Shown: positions 61,332-64,000 of the stretch, piece by piece | Numbering within the stretch: the stretch's first letter is position 1 | How the letters are laid out: every line of letters starts with the position of its first letter | Assembly: GCA_035623075.1 (NCBI GenBank) | Contig: DASPUC010000003.1 | Location: 90,982-154,981 of the forward strand | DNA length: 64,000 bases | Direction of reading: 5' to 3' | Source of the DNA: Nitrospiraceae bacterium | GTDB lineage: Bacteria; Nitrospirota; Nitrospiria; Nitrospirales; Nitrospiraceae | Position numbers and translations under genes: made by a program | The notes under the pieces: generated by a model | Told to the model about the DNA's origin: nothing | Database searches by the model: none | What the model saw: the letters and a program-made list of their open reading frames with translations, nothing else

Positions 61332-62402
61332 CTACGATTCGCCTCTCCCGCACACATCTACGACGGCGATCGACCATTCTTGAATCATCGGTTTAGGTGT
61401 ATCCGCAACATAGTTGAATGCCACGAGACAGCCGTTCGGTGACACTGTTTCTCGCCCCACCATTCGACGCGTCGTGACGGTATGGACATTGTCGCCTTGC
61501 ATCAACAATAGCCTTTCCGATCCCCTGAGGAAATAATTCACCAGCATCCCCGTCTTCGTGGGAGTGAAGTGGGCGCAAGTCCGATAACATTCATCCCATG
61601 GACCTCGAGGCAGTGGTTGAGGTTCTGTTTTCCCATTGGGGTAGAGCCACCACGCCTTGGACGACCACATAAAATAGGCCTCTTTGAAAGGGTAATATTC
61701 GACTTGTTGATTTAATAAGATCATGGCGTCCGTTGCTTTATAGCCCTGAATTTCCATGGGTTCCGATTCGCCCGTTTTATGGTAAAGAATCGGTTGGTCG
61801 GGGAGATAGCCTTGGATTTGAAACTCTAGGAATCCATGCTCGGGGTAGAGTTTAAGAATCCGGTAAGACGCATTTCTTGCCTGGCGATAGGTAACTTCTT
61901 CATCAAGATATCGGCATGCGACATTCCCTAGGCCCCTCCCTTTCCGTATGATCTGCTCTGTGAGTTCTTGGCTTTCTTGTTCTTCACCTAACTTCCCTGC
62001 CCACATCGTGAACGTTTTCCCGTCTCTGTTTTGCTTTCCATAGGCGATGTAGCCACGGCTATAGCAAAACATCGGATATGTCCGTTCGGCATAGGTTTGC
62101 GCCCGCCCTGTCCTTACATCGATAATATACAGAGAGAGTTGTTGTGCTGATCCATCCTTATCCACGGATTTGCTTCCAGCCCCCTCTCGTTTGAATCCCA
62201 GAAAAACAAGTTGATCGTTGTCGACCCAGTACACAGGATCAGGAAAGCTGTGTCGAAAATCTGAGAAATCCTTAGGGGTGACGACTGACGGACCGAGGTC
62301 GCAGGAAACGCTGGCTGAAGAAAGAACGAGCAGTAAGGGCAAAGGCAACTTGAAGATGAGGCGAAACAGAGCCCTTCCTCGAGTCGGAGAATAAGAAATC
62401 AC
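61332..62402 (-). CDS. Putative lipoprotein with beta-propeller-like repeats, function unknown
   Basis: This 356-residue protein has a signal with lipobox-like 'SSASVSCDLG'. The mature part has repeated short beta-rich units with aromatic ends ('DPVYWVDNDQLVFLGF', 'LYIIDVRTGRAQTY', 'WWLYPNGKTEPQPL', 'GCLVAFNYVADTPKPMIQEW'). These are like TolB/WD-type propellers. I could not assign a family. It is flanked by two related AT-rich hairpins (61296-61315 and 62481-62504). Confidence 0.68.
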   Translation of the reverse strand: MISYSPTRGRALFRLIFKLPLPLLLVLSSASVSCDLGPSVVTPKDFSDFRHSFPDPVYWVDNDQLVFLGFKREGAGSKSVDKDGSAQQLSLYIIDVRTGRAQTYAERTYPMFCYSRGYIAYGKQNRDGKTFTMWAGKLGEEQESQELTEQIIRKGRGLGNVACRYLDEEVTYRQARNASYRILKLYPEHGFLEFQIQGYLPDQPILYHKTGESEPMEIQGYKATDAMILLNQQVEYYPFKEAYFMWSSKAWWLYPNGKTEPQPLPRGPWDECYRTCAHFTPTKTGMLVNYFLRGSERLLLMQGDNVHTVTTRRMVGRETVSPNGCLVAFNYVADTPKPMIQEWSIAVVDVCGRGES

Positions 62403-62858
62403 CCCGTAAGCGTATCACGTGCCTGAACAGGTACCTAGGAAATGGAAATCTTTGAACTTGAGTGGTTGTAGGCTCAAACTTTCCAAAAACATTTGTTTTT
62501 GGAACAGGCTGAAGGATACGTCAAAGCCCTCGAATAATCGACTTCTCCGCCTCAACCGTGAGATAGGTTTTTGAACACTGCGCGTAGAACAACTACTCAG
62601 CGCAATGACGGAAGGCTGCTTTGACAGTTCAGTCTTATGTTCAAAGAGGGGAGCCGCCACTCCGCATGCGCACCAGGTAGGGGCTTCAGATAGATTGTCA
62701 CCAGGTCGGCACCCAGGGTGGGATCTTCAGGGTTCCATGGCACCCTTCACCACCCCGAATCGCAGAGTGAGTTGTTGCGAATCTCCGCGACAGATGGACT
62801 ATCTTGACCCTCTAGATCCGTTGAGGTACCTGTATCTCCAACATACTTACTGTGCTTT
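62403..62858. other. Right end of the island, no supported gene
   Basis: This contains the perfect hairpin at 62481-62504 and otherwise only short open frames without ribosome binding sites or motifs. In the excised circle this DNA would join the integrase gene, and its minus strand stays open for about 38 codons beyond the att core. Confidence 0.5.
62481..62504. repeat. Perfect 10-bp inverted repeat near the lipoprotein gene
   Basis: TTCCAAAAAC and GTTTTTGGAA are separated by ATTT. The inner 7 bases of each arm match the hairpin at 61296-61315, so the lipoprotein gene has a related stem-loop on each side. Confidence 0.6.
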
Positions 62859-62900
62859 GTAAACCGCAGGCCGCTGGTTCGATTCCAGTCGCCGGCTCCA
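62859..62900 (+). repeat. attR: duplicated 3' part of tRNA-Thr
   Basis: These 42 bases match 49621-49662 with one difference (C at 62871 for T at 49633). The copy lacks a 5' half and is not a functional tRNA. It marks the right border of the island. Confidence 0.92.
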
Positions 62901-63378
62901 TTACTCTCCACGGAATCTCAGTGAGTTGCGAATTGGTAGCGGCCTCAGGATTCCGTGGATAACCCCCTTCTGCTACCACCTTGCTACCATGAACCTCTGC
63001 CTCTACATAGTTGGGGGTGTGCTGAGCCAGCGGCCCAAACCGGGCTGCAGGAAGCAGTGAATTTCCAGCTCCCAGCGGCCTCGTTTCTGGGGAGGTCTCA
63101 GCGCTGTGACCCAAAACCCGAAAAAGAGACCAGAGGATACTTGAGGAGTGAACTGCGAACGAGTTGCGGGCACCCGCGAGGACCGTTGTCATCACTGTCT
63201 TGCACTCCCCGCCGAGACTTTGCTAGAGAACACCATTGGGCTATGCTGCCCGGCTCAGTCAATATGATGCGTCTTGCCCAGGTTCTCACCACCTCGTTCA
63301 TCCAGGACCATCCCAGCGTCCTGTCTGCGATTCATCGGTTCCGCGGGGTGAGATCCATGCGGCGGAAGAGGCCCTGAT
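62901..63378. other. Chromosomal stretch past attR, no supported gene
   Basis: No coding region stands up here. A minus-strand frame of 127 residues crosses attR and contains a string like 'RVLGHSAETSPE', but it lacks other recombinase motifs. Its last part is only tRNA antisense. The 13-base match to the inter-cassette region lies at 63106-63118. The end holds the ggaagagg site of the next gene. Confidence 0.5.
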
Positions 63379-64000
63379 ATGCCTAGCAAACTGCCAGCCC
63401 GTGGCCGCACCGTGCCCATCACCGATCAACTCCTGGTGAAGGTCTTCCGCCAGGTCAAGCAGTTAGACCGCGCCTACCGACGCATCCATCGCCATCCGAT
63501 CCTGCACGCCATCATTAGTGCGGGGCGATCGTGGGTGCTGTTCTTTTTTATCGGTATTCCCTTGATCGTCGGAGCCGTGTGGCTGGTGCGGGATCTTCAG
63601 ACCAAGTATGTGCTGTTAACCGGTATGCCGGGCGGCTCAGCGGCCTCGCTCGGGGAGGACATTGTGCGCACCTTGAACCGGCCAAGCTATTGGGAGCAAT
63701 TCTTCCACCTCAACCTGGTCCCAGACTTCACGGCGGTTGAATCTTGCGGATCCCTGGACAATCTCGTCGAACTGAATAAGGGGCATGTGCAACTGGCTAT
63801 CGTCGAAGATGGCTTGCCGATCCAAGCTGAGCAGGCGCCATGCCCCTTCAGAAAGCAGTCTGAGGCCCAGACGGTCAAGAAGCCGGCCGAGCACGGCTCG
63901 CGGGTTCGGGCCATGTTGCCGCTCTATCTCTCGCCGCTGCACGTGCTCGCGAAGAAGAGACTGGCGATTAAGGACGTGCGGCAGCTATCGCTCCACAGCC
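63379..64000 (+). CDS. TAXI-family TRAP transporter solute-binding-like protein (5' part)
   Basis: The gene runs off the right edge; 207 codons are present without a stop. ATG 63379 follows ggaagagg. An N-terminal membrane segment ('WVLFFFIGIPLIVGAVWLV', about 53-71) is followed by the start of a periplasmic-binding fold of the TAXI type: 'TGMPGGSAASLGEDIVRTLN', then 'VESCGSLDNLVELNKGHVQLAIVEDG' (in two parts), where the family has a repeat-of-ligand-loop. TAXI proteins bind small acids for TRAP-type uptake. The missing C-terminal half prevents a firmer call. Confidence 0.78.
   Translation, partial: MPSKLPARGRTVPITDQLLVKVFRQVKQLDRAYRRIHRHPILHAIISAGRSWVLFFFIGIPLIVGAVWLVRDLQTKYVLLTGMPGGSAASLGEDIVRTLNRPSYWEQFFHLNLVPDFTAVESCGSLDNLVELNKGHVQLAIVEDGLPIQAEQAPCPFRKQSEAQTVKKPAEHGSRVRAMLPLYLSPLHVLAKKRLAIKDVRQLSLHS

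Larger units (their letters stand above)
49621..62900. mobile_element. Integrative genomic island in tRNA-Thr(CGT), ~13.3 kb
   Basis: The borders are a 42-bp direct repeat of the tRNA-Thr 3' end (49621-49662 and 62859-62900). Inside are int and xis next to the tRNA, a regulator operon, a broken membrane-protein gene, several exported proteins of unknown function and the duplicated RGGFG/ATP-grasp cassettes. No conjugation, phage structural or replication genes are visible, so this is a small mobilisable or decaying island. Part of it (about 52.7-54.9 kb) is visibly AT-richer than the flanking chromosome. Confidence 0.9.

Noticed and set aside
62812..63195. Minus-strand frame crossing attR, with an LGHS-like string suggesting a second integrase
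   Set aside because: There is no other recombinase motif, and part of the frame is tRNA antisense, which often gives convincing but false open frames.

Overview
The window reads as chromosomal DNA of a Nitrospira-like bacterium (phylum Nitrospirota). The G+C is fairly high. Hopanoid and MEP-pathway genes are present, cytochrome c maturation is of the ResB/CcsA (System II) type, and a dense cytochrome cluster mixes a bc-type complex with two CydA-like proteins and an ethylbenzene-dehydrogenase-gamma-like heme protein. The genus is an inference from this combination; no rRNA is present.

Core region, 1-49.6 kb. A lone acyltransferase with AT-richer codon use sits at the left edge. Then come metK and ahcY (SAM cycle, minus strand), a cytochrome c biogenesis block (resB, ccsA, two TlpA-like thioredoxins, ccdA), a BamD-like lipoprotein, a FabH-like synthase, and a phosphate block (DUF47/PhoU-like, PiT transporter, PhoR/PhoB-like pair). 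These are followed by ispH, smc, and a hopanoid/lipid-transport operon (shc, hpnG, mlaE, mlaF, mlaD, mlaC, an outer-membrane barrel and a DUF3187-like protein). Next are dxs and ispG, tRNA-Cys, hpnH and two small genes. Together ispH, dxs and ispG supply isoprenoid precursors, shc/hpnH/hpnG make extended hopanoids, and the Mla genes handle envelope lipids.

Respiratory cluster, 35.1-46.5 kb. Eleven plus-strand genes encode five c-type cytochromes, a PRC-barrel-like/Rieske fusion, a fused cytochrome b, two CydA-like multi-heme membrane proteins without a CydB, a membrane protein of unknown function and a gamma-type heme b protein. A UbiA prenyltransferase (quinone synthesis) converges on it. 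A lipoprotein with a degenerate caspase fold then precedes tRNA-Thr(CGT).

Integrated element, 49621-62900. The element sits in tRNA-Thr(CGT). A 42-bp direct repeat of the tRNA 3' end (one mismatch) marks both borders. It carries int, xis, a three-gene regulatory operon with a clear promoter/operator, a membrane-protein gene broken by an in-frame TAG, and several exported proteins of unknown function. Its centre is two paralogous copies of a three-gene cassette: a small secreted protein, a secreted protein ending in an RGGFGSSAS.FGG tail (YgiB/DUF1190-like), and a glutathionylspermidine-synthase-like ATP-grasp ligase (YgiC-like). The second copy is bracketed by ~160-bp inverted repeats. This cassette pair is the best candidate for an undescribed system: an ATP-grasp enzyme that may modify the C-terminus of its exported partner. 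Past the element, a TAXI-type solute-binding protein gene runs off the right edge.
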